Assembly (NCBI GenBank): GCA_947469285.1
Contig: CANIOW010000001.1
Location: 1-64,000, forward strand
DNA from: Gammaproteobacteria bacterium
GTDB lineage: Bacteria; Pseudomonadota; Gammaproteobacteria; Steroidobacterales; Steroidobacteraceae
Direction of reading: 5' to 3'
DNA: 64,000 nt
Below the pieces are notes generated by a model. That model did not search any database. It saw only the letters and a program-made list of their open reading frames with translations, and was not told where the DNA came from. Below are positions 18,068 through 26,441 of the stretch, in pieces. A program made the translations under genes and the position numbers. Position 1 is the stretch's first letter; each line of letters opens with the position of its first letter.

Positions 18068-18138
18068 TGGCCCTTAAATCCGCCGCGGCGTGCGCTAAGC
18101 GACAGACTAGACCCGTGGGGAGTGCGGAGTATTCGGTC

Positions 18139-19269
18139 ATGAAACGAGCGTTACTTCGAACTCTTCCACTGGTCCTTTTGGCTGTCTGTAGCGCCTGCAG
18201 TACGAGAGATGAAGCTACTGCGCCCGCGTGGCCTGCTTGGACGCTGTTTACTGAACAGTTCGTCGAGCCTAACGGTAGGGTGGTAGATGTCACCTTCGAG
18301 CATAAGACCACCTCTGAGGGACAGTCTTATGCGCTTTTCTTTGCTTTGGTCGCCAATGACCCGGCGTTGTTCGAACGGGTACTACACTGGACGTCTCGGT
18401 CCTTGGCCAGCGGACGCCTTGGGCGTGAGCTCCCCGCATGGCACTGGGGGAAACGCTCGAATGGGACCTGGGGGGTCAAGGACCGGAACTCCGCGAGTGA
18501 TGCTGATTTGTGGCTGGCCTACACGCTGTTAGAGGCAGGGCGGCTGTGGCAGCAGCCGCGATATACCCGCGTCGGCTACGAGCTGCTTGATCAAATCAGT
18601 CACCGCGAGGTGGTAGAAGTGGGGTCAAGACAGTATCTGCTGCCTGGTCCATCTGGTTTTCAGTTGGATGAAGGCCGGTATCGCGTTAATCCCAGCTACT
18701 ACCCTGGTTTCCTGTTCACCTATTTAAAAAATGCCCAGCCAACGGGTCCGTGGAAGGCGTTGTGGGCTACTTACTCAGCAATGACGTCGCGTATTTTTAA
18801 AGCAGGCGTCGCCCCAGATCTCGTCGTGGTAGATTCGCTAGGCGAGGTATGGGATGACACTGAGAGGCCACCGCGCGGTAGCTATGATGCCATTCGCGTC
18901 TACTTGTGGGCGGGAATGTCAGGCGCGACGGGAGATGATGCCCTGCGTCTCTTGCAGCCCTACGCGAGAATGCTGCGGAGTTTAGGAGTGCCACCAGAGC
19001 AGGTAGATCCAGTCTCCGGGGCTGCGCTCCGCGTTGATTACTCTCCCTCCGGTTTTTCGGCTGCGGTACTGCCATTTCTACATTCCTTAGGTGACCAGGC
19101 GGAATTGCAGCAACAGCAACGGCGTGTAGACGATGCGCTGGCCAAAGCGCTTAGCACAGGACGTAGTAATTACTACGACCAAGCTCTAATCTTGTTTGGT
19201 GAAGGCTGGGTAACACACCGGTTTCACTTTGACGCGGCTGGTCGACTACATCCAGCATGGGCCCCATGA
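18139..19269 (+). CDS. GH8 endoglucanase, BcsZ-like
   Basis: 376 residues from ATG 18139; a longer frame back to 17875 overlaps the GH5 gene and is rejected because ATG 18139 gives an export signal (RALLRTLPLVLLAVCSAC). Cysteines 17 and 20 might act as a lipidation site, but neither has an ideal lipobox. GH8 marks: TSEGQSYALFFALVANDP (acid E60) and NSASDADLWLAYTLLEAG (Asp121/123, base region), plus YYPGFLF and GSYDAIRVYLWAGM. BcsZ/CMCax enzymes trim glucan during cellulose export in the periplasm. No bcsA, bcsB or bcsC is in the window, so here it probably serves the EPS locus. GGAG lies about ten bases before the ATG. Confidence 0.88.
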   Translation: MKRALLRTLPLVLLAVCSACSTRDEATAPAWPAWTLFTEQFVEPNGRVVDVTFEHKTTSEGQSYALFFALVANDPALFERVLHWTSRSLASGRLGRELPAWHWGKRSNGTWGVKDRNSASDADLWLAYTLLEAGRLWQQPRYTRVGYELLDQISHREVVEVGSRQYLLPGPSGFQLDEGRYRVNPSYYPGFLFTYLKNAQPTGPWKALWATYSAMTSRIFKAGVAPDLVVVDSLGEVWDDTERPPRGSYDAIRVYLWAGMSGATGDDALRLLQPYARMLRSLGVPPEQVDPVSGAALRVDYSPSGFSAAVLPFLHSLGDQAELQQQQRRVDDALAKALSTGRSNYYDQALILFGEGWVTHRFHFDAAGRLHPAWAP

Positions 19270-19309
19270 TCCACTCCTAGCCACGCAGAAGGTTCGTGTC
19301 CGAGCTGAA

Positions 19310-20722
19310 TCAAGGCTTTACCACTAACGGATGGCGTCTGAGAGCACTGAAAACTCGTGGGCCGCGTACGAGGTAACGGTTAGCGAGCCTCTTGGGGTTC
19401 CGGCATAGACGGTAGGCCCACTCGGCTCCTATTCTTTGCATCCAAAGTGGGGCGCGGGCTTCTGTTTTCGTTATGAAATTAATAGAAGCGCCGATGCATA
19501 GTGCGAGCCCCTGAGATTTTCCGCGCTCTTTGAGTTTCGCCGCCACTATTTCTTGTTGCGGCGCGCCGACTGCCAATAAGCAAAACCGAAACGGGCTGTA
19601 AGTTTCAATGAACTCAAGACATTCCTCTAGAGCCGCCATGTCCCGAATGAACCCCATAGGGGGAATGTGTTGGCGCACATCCCGAAGCCCATACCTGCCG
19701 CGAAGATAGGTCGCTTGGTCGGTGGTTCCGCCAATCAGGACAATGCGATCCTCAGAGCGGATAACTTCTGAAAAAAGCTGCGCGGTTAAATCACTTCCCG
19801 GACAAACGCGCAGAAGGCTGGATCCAACTAAGCGTTGCCATAACGCAATAAACCGACTGTCGAGCAATACATAGTCAGCGGCAGCATAAATTTTTCGATA
19901 CGAGGGATCTTCAGCAAAGCGCACCAAATGATCGGCATTTGGCGTGACTACGTAGCCGAAGCGTTCCTGCCCAAATTTTTTGGCTATGGGGGTAAACCCG
20001 TCTAAATCTAAATTATCGACGGATATTGGCTCAATATCATCGTCCATCGGCAGTAATGCAATCGGCGCGGACAGTGACTTAAGCCGCTCTAGCCAGGCCT
20101 CTTCGCCGTCTATCTCCTGGGCTGGACGCGCAACGAAGATCCAATCCAGATGATTCTTTTTTCCAAATTGGATCACCTCATCGATGGCGTCTGGCGCAAA
20201 TAAGTTGAGGACTCGGATGGTTACGGGCTCAAGGTCTCGAAGCCTCTGCATTAGGCGTTTAGTGTCATGCGGTGCGCCGATAATAATCGCTCGGTCAGTC
20301 AGATGGCCGCGACGTTCACAAAGCTGTACCAGCGAGACCAGTAGTAGGCGCAGTATCAGTCCGCTACAAAATCCACTGAGTAGCCAGAACACCACGGACA
20401 GGACCGGAAAGCCCACTGCGTTCGCGGTTAGGGGCCCAAGTGCGAGTACTAAAACCGCCAAAACGACAAAACGGGCGATGTGACTGACAACGATGGCTCT
20501 TAGCGCGGCCAAGTGCAGCCACTGCCCTAGACGTTGTTCTCGAACAAGGACTAGAAAAATAACGGTAACTAATAGGGCAGTGCGCATCTCTGGTAACAAC
20601 AACAGGTTTGGCGTAGGGGCCAGTGCCAGCAGCACCAGTACGCCTATGTCTATTATCGCCATGATATTCGGTGCTACCTCTAGTAGCGTCGGGCAATAGT
20701 GATGCGCGAGTTTAGTAGGCAT
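19310..20722 (-). CDS. Fusion: membrane module of a priming transferase plus WecG/TagA glycosyltransferase
   Basis: 470 residues. Residues 1-135 hold four predicted helices and about 140-235 a Rossmann-like domain (RAIIIGAPHDTKRLMQRL, then HLDWIFVARP). Together they match the N-terminal part of WcaJ/GumD-type undecaprenyl-phosphate sugar transferases. Residues 250-455 are a WecG/TagA/CpsF (GT26) domain: VTPNADHLVRFAEDPSYR, ADYVLLDSRF, VGAPQQEIVA and RIGAEWAYRL. GT26 enzymes add the second sugar (for example GlcA or ManNAc) onto the lipid-linked primer. The gene overlaps by 11 bases the upstream gene encoding the catalytic sugar-phosphate transferase, which lacks this membrane module. The two products may form a complex that primes and extends the repeat unit. 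Confidence 0.85.
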   Translation of the reverse strand: MPTKLAHHYCPTLLEVAPNIMAIIDIGVLVLLALAPTPNLLLLPEMRTALLVTVIFLVLVREQRLGQWLHLAALRAIVVSHIARFVVLAVLVLALGPLTANAVGFPVLSVVFWLLSGFCSGLILRLLLVSLVQLCERRGHLTDRAIIIGAPHDTKRLMQRLRDLEPVTIRVLNLFAPDAIDEVIQFGKKNHLDWIFVARPAQEIDGEEAWLERLKSLSAPIALLPMDDDIEPISVDNLDLDGFTPIAKKFGQERFGYVVTPNADHLVRFAEDPSYRKIYAAADYVLLDSRFIALWQRLVGSSLLRVCPGSDLTAQLFSEVIRSEDRIVLIGGTTDQATYLRGRYGLRDVRQHIPPMGFIRDMAALEECLEFIETYSPFRFCLLAVGAPQQEIVAAKLKERGKSQGLALCIGASINFITKTEARAPLWMQRIGAEWAYRLCRNPKRLANRYLVRGPRVFSALRRHPLVVKP

Positions 20723-21476
20723 TGGTGGCTCGCATCACTTCTCTGGTGGTCATGAAAAGTATTTTGATATCTAGCCAAAGCGTCCAATGCTCTATGTAGT
20801 GCAAGTCTAGTTCGACGCGTTGTAATAGCTGTGCGACGGTGTCCGTTGCGCCGCGGGCCCCATTGACCTGGGACCATCCGGTCATCCCAGGTTTTACACG
20901 ATGTCGCTGTGGATAGCGGCTGGTGATCTGCTGGCCTAGAAGATTTTCGGTACGCATGTCGACGGCATGCGGCCTCGGCCCGACGAGCGACATTTCTCCT
21001 CGCAGAACGTTGAAGAGCTGCGGCAGCTCATCGATGCTGGAGGTACGAAGAAACCTTCCTAAACGCGTTACACGGCGATCAAAACGCGCAGTCTGTTGTA
21101 GATCTAACTGAGGCATGGAGGCCTCCCAGTACATCGTGCGGAATTTCCAGATCAGGAACTCACGGTTATCAAGCCCATGACGTCGCTGTTTAAATAAGAC
21201 CGGCCCTGGTGAGTCGAGTTTGATGGCCACGGCGACCAGTAGTAACAAAGGCGCAAGCAGTAAAGTGATGAGCACTGCGAGTAGCTGGTCTTCCAGATTT
21301 TTCACGACGGATCCCCAATGTTTGATGGGGCGATCCGCAAGAATCCTCATCGGCGTCGGGTTCCTGCGAGCACGCCGCGGCGACGCACGGCGCAAGTGAT
21401 CGCTGCGGCCGGGCAGCATGGCGGGTGTTTCATCGGTCCGAGTGTTCTTGGGCCGGGCGGGCAGATGGGCGTTCAT
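20712..21476 (-). CDS. Undecaprenyl-phosphate sugar-1-phosphate transferase, catalytic domain only
   Basis: 254 residues of the bacterial sugar transferase family (WcaJ/GumD C-terminal type). One re-entrant or membrane helix ([24 protein letters not shown]) is followed by [44 protein letters not shown] and [12 protein letters not shown]. The end ([19 protein letters not shown]) is that of the glucose/hexose-1-phosphate branch. It starts EPS synthesis by loading a sugar-phosphate on undecaprenyl phosphate at the inner membrane. The usual four-helix and Rossmann N-terminal part is missing and is found in the next gene. The start is uncertain: ATG 21476, or ATG 21350 (residue 43), which has AGGA about 11 bases upstream. 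Confidence 0.9.
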   Translation of the reverse strand: MNAHLPARPKNTRTDETPAMLPGRSDHLRRASPRRARRNPTPMRILADRPIKHWGSVVKNLEDQLLAVLITLLLAPLLLLVAVAIKLDSPGPVLFKQRRHGLDNREFLIWKFRTMYWEASMPQLDLQQTARFDRRVTRLGRFLRTSSIDELPQLFNVLRGEMSLVGPRPHAVDMRTENLLGQQITSRYPQRHRVKPGMTGWSQVNGARGATDTVAQLLQRVELDLHYIEHWTLWLDIKILFMTTREVMRATNAY

Positions 21477-21601
21477 GGGATAGAGGGTCGATGGCGCGTT
21501 GATGGCTGGTCTGTCTCCGCGCGTACTAAGTACGTTTACGAACAGAGCTTGAGGCGTCTGCTCAGCAGACTTTGATCGTTGCTATTTGCCAAGGAACGTT
21601 T

Positions 21602-22894
21602 ATGGATTCCTCTGAACTAAGCGATCGACCGTCCGTGCCGCGTATTCTGGTGTTCGCTACGCTGCGCTGGCAGCTGGCTGCCCGGATGGCTATCGCCTTC
21701 TCTGAGGGCGGTTGTCACGTAGACGTGTTATGTCCCCGCGGTAACCCCGCACGGCTCGTTTCTTGTGTGCGCCAGCTACTGTCTTGTTCGTTACTGGTAC
21801 CGGTGCGGTCTGCTCGTCGGGCTATTGCCGCGTGCAGCCCAGATTTGGTGGTGCCGGTGGATGACGGTGCTGCACTGGTGCTGCAGCGTCTGTATCGGTG
21901 GTCGCTAGCCAGTGGAACGTCTCAGGACACGCTGCGAGTACTGTTGGAACGCTCGCTTGGCAGCCCGGAGGCCTGTTTACTCGCCGGATTGCGCGGGCAG
22001 TTTATGGAGCTGGCCAGTCGTCTTGGTGTGCGCGTTCCACCCTCAGCTATCGTTTCTTCAGTGGCCGGCCTTCGGGATTGGATTGCTCTGCACGGCTTAC
22101 CGGTAGTTCTTAAATCGGATTTCAGCTACGGCGGTAAGGGGGTTTCTATTGCGCATACGTCAGCGGAAGCGGAGGGCGCGCTGTTGCGCATGATGCAGCG
22201 GCCCCGTTTATGGTCAGCAATATTCCGCTCGGCCGTTGACCGAGATATTAACCAGTTGCTCGCATGGGTACGCCCTGCGCCTTCGTCCCTGCTCGTCCAG
22301 CGGTGCATCGTCGGACGCCCCGCGAACCGCGCGGTGGCCTGTTGGAATGGCGAGGTGCTCGCTGGCATTAGCGTGGAGGCGTTGCGGACACAGCACGCAA
22401 CGGGGCCATCAACGGTGGTGTGTAAAGTCAATAGCGCGGAAATGGAAACGGCGACCCGCCGTATTGTTCAGGAGCTGAACATATCGGGGTTGGTGGGCGT
22501 GGATTTTATGGTTGAGGGTCGCACCGGTGCTGCGTTTGTGATTGAAATGAACCCGCGTGCGACGCCTGCTTGCCATCTGCCTCGGGCGTTAGGGGTTGAT
22601 CTTCCGGCGAGCTTGACGGCGCGTCTGCTTGGGCGGGGCTTGCCATTACGTCGTAACGGGCTTGTACCCGGGGTGGTGACGTTATTTCCTGGGGAATGGC
22701 GCGCTAATGCGGCGAGCCCTTATTTGCACAGCGGGTGTCATGACGTGCCGTGGGAATATCCGGCACTCGTTCTGGACGGGCTGGAGCCGGCGTGGGAGGA
22801 GCGGGGTTGGCTTGCGCGTGCATTGGCCGCCTGGCGTGGCGGCGCTATTGAAGCCGAACGTGCTTCGCTGCGTGCACCGCATGAATTGTTCTAA
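21602..22894 (+). CDS. ATP-grasp ligase of unknown substrate
   Basis: 430 residues from ATG 21602, with AAGGAA (21591-21596) five bases upstream; a TTG at 21572 is rejected. A pre-ATP-grasp domain (PRILVFATLRWQLAARMAIAF ... DLVVPVDDG) is followed by an ATP-grasp core: LPVVLKSDFSYGGKGV, SLLVQRCIVGRPANRAVA, GLVGVDFMVE and FVIEMNPRATP (metal-binding E and N). Such enzymes join a carboxylate to an amine or similar nucleophile through an acyl phosphate. It lies between the priming transferase (divergent, 125-base gap) and a Crp/Fnr regulator. It may add an amino-acid-like decoration to the EPS or make a precursor, but this is inference from position only. Confidence 0.8.
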   Translation: MDSSELSDRPSVPRILVFATLRWQLAARMAIAFSEGGCHVDVLCPRGNPARLVSCVRQLLSCSLLVPVRSARRAIAACSPDLVVPVDDGAALVLQRLYRWSLASGTSQDTLRVLLERSLGSPEACLLAGLRGQFMELASRLGVRVPPSAIVSSVAGLRDWIALHGLPVVLKSDFSYGGKGVSIAHTSAEAEGALLRMMQRPRLWSAIFRSAVDRDINQLLAWVRPAPSSLLVQRCIVGRPANRAVACWNGEVLAGISVEALRTQHATGPSTVVCKVNSAEMETATRRIVQELNISGLVGVDFMVEGRTGAAFVIEMNPRATPACHLPRALGVDLPASLTARLLGRGLPLRRNGLVPGVVTLFPGEWRANAASPYLHSGCHDVPWEYPALVLDGLEPAWEERGWLARALAAWRGGAIEAERASLRAPHELF

Positions 22895-22972
22895 GGTTCG
22901 ATGCTCGGGCCAGCGCTTGCCCATGGAGCGGGTGGGCGCTGCGGCTCGGCTTAGCTCCTGCCGGTCGGGTTA

Positions 22973-23692
22973 ATGTCTCGCGGTCGTCCTGGTTTTTTGT
23001 TGGCACAAGAGCAGAACGCCTTGCTGGCTCGCATTCCGGCTTATGATCGCGCCGGTTTTATTCGGCGTTGTGATGTGGTTGAGCTGCGTGCTGGCCAGTC
23101 GATTGTGGTGGCTTCGAAGCGCACTCGGTACGTCTATTTTCCGCTACAAGCCTACGTTTCATTGATGGGCGCTACGGCCGAGGGCGCTGCGCTGGAAGTG
23201 GCGCTGGTAGGCAATGAGGGGATGGTGGGTGCTACGTCCATCCTTGGCGTGGAGTCTTCTCCATTTCTCGGCGCGGTGGTTGGTGGTGGTCGAGCGCTGC
23301 GCATGAGCGCCGTGCGGTTCCGTCGGGAGGTAGCTGCCTTGGCTACAGTCAGGGAGGTGGTTCTCCGTTACTTGTATTTTTTAGGCCTGCAGGCAGGCAT
23401 CAGCGCTGGTTGTGCGCACTTCCATCCGGTGCAGCGACGGTTGGCTCGCTGGCTGCTTTCAGCTAACGATCGTTCTGCTGACTCGTCTTTGCTGCTGACG
23501 CAGGCGATTCTCGGTCGGCTGCTCGGCGTGCGGCGCGTCGGAATAACACTCGCGGCCCAAACGTTGCAGGGGCAGCGGCTTATCCGTTGCCGGCGGGGCG
23601 CGTTTGAAATTCTCGACCGGGTTGGGCTTGAGCGTGTGGCTTGCTCTTGTTACGCCTTGGGTGAGCGCCAGTATTTGGACCTTTTCGGTTAA
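22973..23692 (+). CDS. Crp/Fnr-family transcriptional regulator
   Basis: 239 residues. Residues 20-150 form a cNMP-binding-like beta barrel (VVELRAGQSIVVASKRTRYVYFPLQAYVSL, EVALVGNEGMVGATSILG). The C-terminal winged helix has LTQAILGRLLGVRRVGITLAAQTLQ and ends RRGAFEILDRVGLERVACSCY. This subfamily (with the GNEGM motif and CxCY end) is common beside polysaccharide and stress genes. It lacks the RxS cAMP-contact motif and the N-terminal cysteines of Fnr, so a ligand is not evident. It is 78 bases downstream of the ATP-grasp gene on the same strand and is a good candidate regulator of the EPS locus. Confidence 0.85.
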   Translation: MSRGRPGFLLAQEQNALLARIPAYDRAGFIRRCDVVELRAGQSIVVASKRTRYVYFPLQAYVSLMGATAEGAALEVALVGNEGMVGATSILGVESSPFLGAVVGGGRALRMSAVRFRREVAALATVREVVLRYLYFLGLQAGISAGCAHFHPVQRRLARWLLSANDRSADSSLLLTQAILGRLLGVRRVGITLAAQTLQGQRLIRCRRGAFEILDRVGLERVACSCYALGERQYLDLFG

Positions 23693-23970
23693 TGGGGATG
23701 GAGGGTGGCATTGTTTTCGCGGACGCCGCGCCTTCAGGTGAAGTTTCTCTCGTGGATGGACCATGGGTTTGGTGACTTTATTTTACATAATATTGTTATT
23801 TTCAGGCGTTAAGTTAAATCATAATAATCTCTTATTTTTGCTAGGTACCTTGGCTCTCAGGCCAGCGATTCACGCAGTACGGACAAAGTTTCCGCAGCGG
23901 AACGGACTGACCGATAAGGGCTCTGCCGCAAGGTGGAGAAATGACTGAAGACTAGCCGAGGGACTATGTC

Positions 23971-25416
23971 ATGAACGCCAACCACGCCATGCGTATGTTG
24001 ATCGCGGGAGCTGCCTTGTTGGGCAGTGTCCAAACAACGAGTGCCGCGAACACCATTAACGTCGAATGGAACAACACCCTGCTCAACGCCATCCGCGTGA
24101 CCAAACCGGGTCCGCCGATGACCGCCCGCGCCATTTCGATCGTCCATACCTGTGTCTATGATGCCTGGGCCGCCTACGATGGCCGTGCAAATGGCACGCA
24201 GCTGGGTGGTGCTTTACGCCAGCCGTCCGGCGCTCGCACTGACGCGAACAAGCGCAAGGCGATTAGCTACGCCGCCTACAAGGCGCTGGTGGATCTGTAC
24301 CCGACGCGCAAGGCAGATTTTGATGCCAAGCTCGTTGCGCTGGGCTACACCCCGAGCGACTCGACTAACACCAGTACTCCAGAAGGCGTGGCCAACACCG
24401 CTTGCGGTGCCGTGCTGACGTTCCGTCATGCCGACGGCTCCAACCAGTTGGGTAATGCGCCCAATGGTACCGCTGGTAAAGCTTATTCGGACTACACCGG
24501 CTACCAGCCAGTGAATACGCCTTCTACCGTCAATGACGTCAACCGTTGGCAGCCGTTGCTGGTCGGGGGAGTCACTCAGAAGTTCATCACCCCGCATTGG
24601 AGGAACGTGGCGCCCTTCGCGCTGACTTCAGCTTCCCAGTTCCTGCCGCCGCCCCCCGTGGCCTACGGTTCGTCTAAGTTTCTCGCCCAGTCACGCGACA
24701 TTCTTAACATCAGTGCTCATCTGACCGACCGTCAGAAGATGATGGCCGAGTACTGGGCCGACGGTCCGGCATCAGAATTGCCGCCGGGCCACTGGACGCT
24801 ATTCGCAACCTTTGTTTCCGAGCGTGATAAGCACACCGTGGACCAGGATACGAAGATGTTCTTTGCGCTGGGCAATGCACTGCTCGACGCCAGCATCGTG
24901 TGCTGGGATGCCAAAGTGATCTACGATGCCTCCCGTCCGGTGACCACCATCCGCTATCTGTTCGCGGGGCAGCCAGTGCGTGCCTGGGACGGCGCGGGCC
25001 GCGACAACACGCTGATCGACGGTGCGAACTGGAAACCGTATCAGCCGGCGAATTTCCCGACACCGCCGTTTGCCGAGTACGCCTCGGGTCACAGCACCTT
25101 CAGCAGTGCCGCTGCGGTGGTACTGCGTAACTTCACCGGTAGCGACCAGTTTGGTGTGTCTGTGACCCTCAAGCAGGGCAGTTCGATTATTGAGCCCGGC
25201 GTGGTGCCTGCGCAGGATCTGACCCTTTACTGGAAGACTTTCCGTGATGCTGCCGATGATGCGGGCATTTCGCGCCGCTACGGCGGTATCCATTTCAAAG
25301 ACGGCGACCTGGTAGCGCGCACGATGGGCGCCAAGGTTGGCGAGCAAGTCTGGCGCAAGGCGCAGCAGCTCTTCGGCGAACAGTCTGATGACCGGGAGGC
25401 CGGCACGGACCATTGA
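23971..25416 (+). CDS. Secreted vanadium haloperoxidase-like (PAP2-fold) protein
   Basis: 481 residues with a signal peptide (cleavage near TTSAA, residue 26). The N-terminal WNNTLLNAIR ... MTARAISIVHTCVYDAWAAYDG and the C-terminal FAEYASGHSTFSSAAA and RRYGGIHFKDGD match bacterial proteins of the vanadium-dependent haloperoxidase/acid phosphatase superfamily. The SGHS and R..GIHF motifs give the phosphate- or vanadate-binding serine, histidine and arginine. Whether it oxidises halides or acts as a phosphatase cannot be told. The 278 bases upstream hold an AT-rich run (about 23770-23850) and only a doubtful 61-residue frame, so the gene likely has its own promoter there. A second ATG six codons in (23989) is an alternative start. 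Confidence 0.85.
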   Translation: MNANHAMRMLIAGAALLGSVQTTSAANTINVEWNNTLLNAIRVTKPGPPMTARAISIVHTCVYDAWAAYDGRANGTQLGGALRQPSGARTDANKRKAISYAAYKALVDLYPTRKADFDAKLVALGYTPSDSTNTSTPEGVANTACGAVLTFRHADGSNQLGNAPNGTAGKAYSDYTGYQPVNTPSTVNDVNRWQPLLVGGVTQKFITPHWRNVAPFALTSASQFLPPPPVAYGSSKFLAQSRDILNISAHLTDRQKMMAEYWADGPASELPPGHWTLFATFVSERDKHTVDQDTKMFFALGNALLDASIVCWDAKVIYDASRPVTTIRYLFAGQPVRAWDGAGRDNTLIDGANWKPYQPANFPTPPFAEYASGHSTFSSAAAVVLRNFTGSDQFGVSVTLKQGSSIIEPGVVPAQDLTLYWKTFRDAADDAGISRRYGGIHFKDGDLVARTMGAKVGEQVWRKAQQLFGEQSDDREAGTDH

Positions 25417-25489
25417 ATGGGGGTTCCCTTGACCCCGATACTGCGGTAGAATTTTGGGCTCAGTGATCGTAAGCACTGTTCCCAGCCGC

Positions 25490-25566
25490 GCGCCCGTAGC
25501 TCAGTTGGATAGAGTACCTGGCTACGAACCAGGGGGTCGGAGGTTCGAATCCTTCCGGGCGCGCCA
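25490..25566 (+). tRNA. tRNA-Arg (anticodon ACG)
   Basis: 77-base cloverleaf: acceptor GCGCCCG/CGGGCGC, D-arm GCTC/GAGT, anticodon stem CCTGG/CCAGG with loop CTACGAA, T-arm GGAGG-TTCGAAT-CCTTC, discriminator G and an encoded CCA. The anticodon ACG (read as inosine) decodes CGU, CGC and CGA. It is a lone tRNA gene with a terminator right after it. No integrase or attachment duplicate is visible nearby. Confidence 0.97.
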
Positions 25567-25577
25567 TTTCATACTGC

Positions 25578-25617
25578 ACCCCCGTTTCCGCTTGTCGGTC
25601 TCGGGGGTTCCTTTTTT
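25578..25617 (+). terminator. Intrinsic terminator after tRNA-Arg
   Basis: ACCCCCG (25578-25584) pairs with CGGGGGT (25602-25608) across a 17-base loop, followed by TCC and six T residues (25612-25617). It starts 12 bases after the CCA end. Confidence 0.8.
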
Positions 25618-25664
25618 GGTATATCCGTCGGGCATTCACCGCAGACAGGGCGTGAGTGGCGTCG

Positions 25665-26348
25665 TCACGCAGGCGGTAAACGGGCCTCCAATTCCGCTAC
25701 GCGGCACTCAAGCGCTTCGAGTCGGGCCAACAAGGCGGCTGGCCCTGAGACATTGACGTTCGCAGAGCTGCCGAGGGCCACGGCACCGGCGTAAGCGGAG
25801 GCCTCGCCTGCCGCCGCCGCCACGGCGACTTGTTCCGCGTCATCACCTAGCAGGTGCGCCCAGCGCGCTTCGCGGGCGCCGGGTGCGCGGGGCAAGCGAA
25901 CCACCAGAGGGCGGTCCTCACGTGCCGCCAGGTTGTCCAGCGCCGTCTGAACTTCGTCGAGGCTGCTGAACGGGTGCATGCGGTGGCCGTGCTGACGCAA
26001 TTCGCCAGGTGTTTGCGGGCCGCGGAGCAGCAGTTCGCAGACGATGGCGCGCTCGGTGCTGCTGAATTGGAGCGAGCCGAATTCTGTGTTGCAAAAGAGT
26101 TGTTTGTATTTCGGTACGCGGCTGCCAAAGCCGCTGCGTTCTAGCACTAAACGTTGCCGGACGAGCCGGTCAACGATCGCCTGAACCTCAGCTTCCGGGA
26201 GACTTAGGACGGGCTCGCGGTTGGTTTTCTGGTTGACGCCCGCGCTCAGGGCGTTCACGGACAGCGGGTATTGGTCCGGGGTCGTCGTTTCCTTCTCCAG
26301 CAGGACGCCGATCACTCGCGCTTCGCCTGCGTCTAATGCAACTTTCAT
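25665..26348 (-). CDS. YceH family (DUF480) protein
   Basis: 227 residues. The N-terminal half is two winged-helix-like units typical of Yce[40 protein letters not shown] and [15 protein letters not shown], with [15 protein letters not shown]. This is the full family core; the last 60 residues are Ala-rich and end in a short coiled coil ([19 protein letters not shown]). YceH is a conserved cytoplasmic protein of proteobacteria with no settled function. It is divergent from uup with a 93-base gap and convergent toward the tRNA gene. Confidence 0.92.
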   Translation of the reverse strand: MKVALDAGEARVIGVLLEKETTTPDQYPLSVNALSAGVNQKTNREPVLSLPEAEVQAIVDRLVRQRLVLERSGFGSRVPKYKQLFCNTEFGSLQFSSTERAIVCELLLRGPQTPGELRQHGHRMHPFSSLDEVQTALDNLAAREDRPLVVRLPRAPGAREARWAHLLGDDAEQVAVAAAAGEASAYAGAVALGSSANVNVSGPAALLARLEALECRVAELEARLPPA

Positions 26349-26441
26349 CGTTTCGGCACCTCAAAGCTTGCGGTGGGCCCGCACACTCCGTAGCTTACCG
26401 CCCCGCGGTGCGCTCCCTGCACGTGTTTTCTCGGACGAATA

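Noticed and set aside
23763-23948. 61-residue plus-strand frame with a hydrophobic start
   Set aside because: Lies in an AT-rich promoter-like region, has no clear ribosome site and a tail of no character; more likely non-coding.
23860-23960. Possible c-di-GMP riboswitch before the haloperoxidase-like gene
   Set aside because: A few CACGCA and GCAAGG-like bits are present, but the conserved GEMM core and its paired stems could not be found.
25490-25566. tRNA-Arg as an integration site of a genomic island
   Set aside because: No integrase and no duplicate of the tRNA 3' end were seen on either side.
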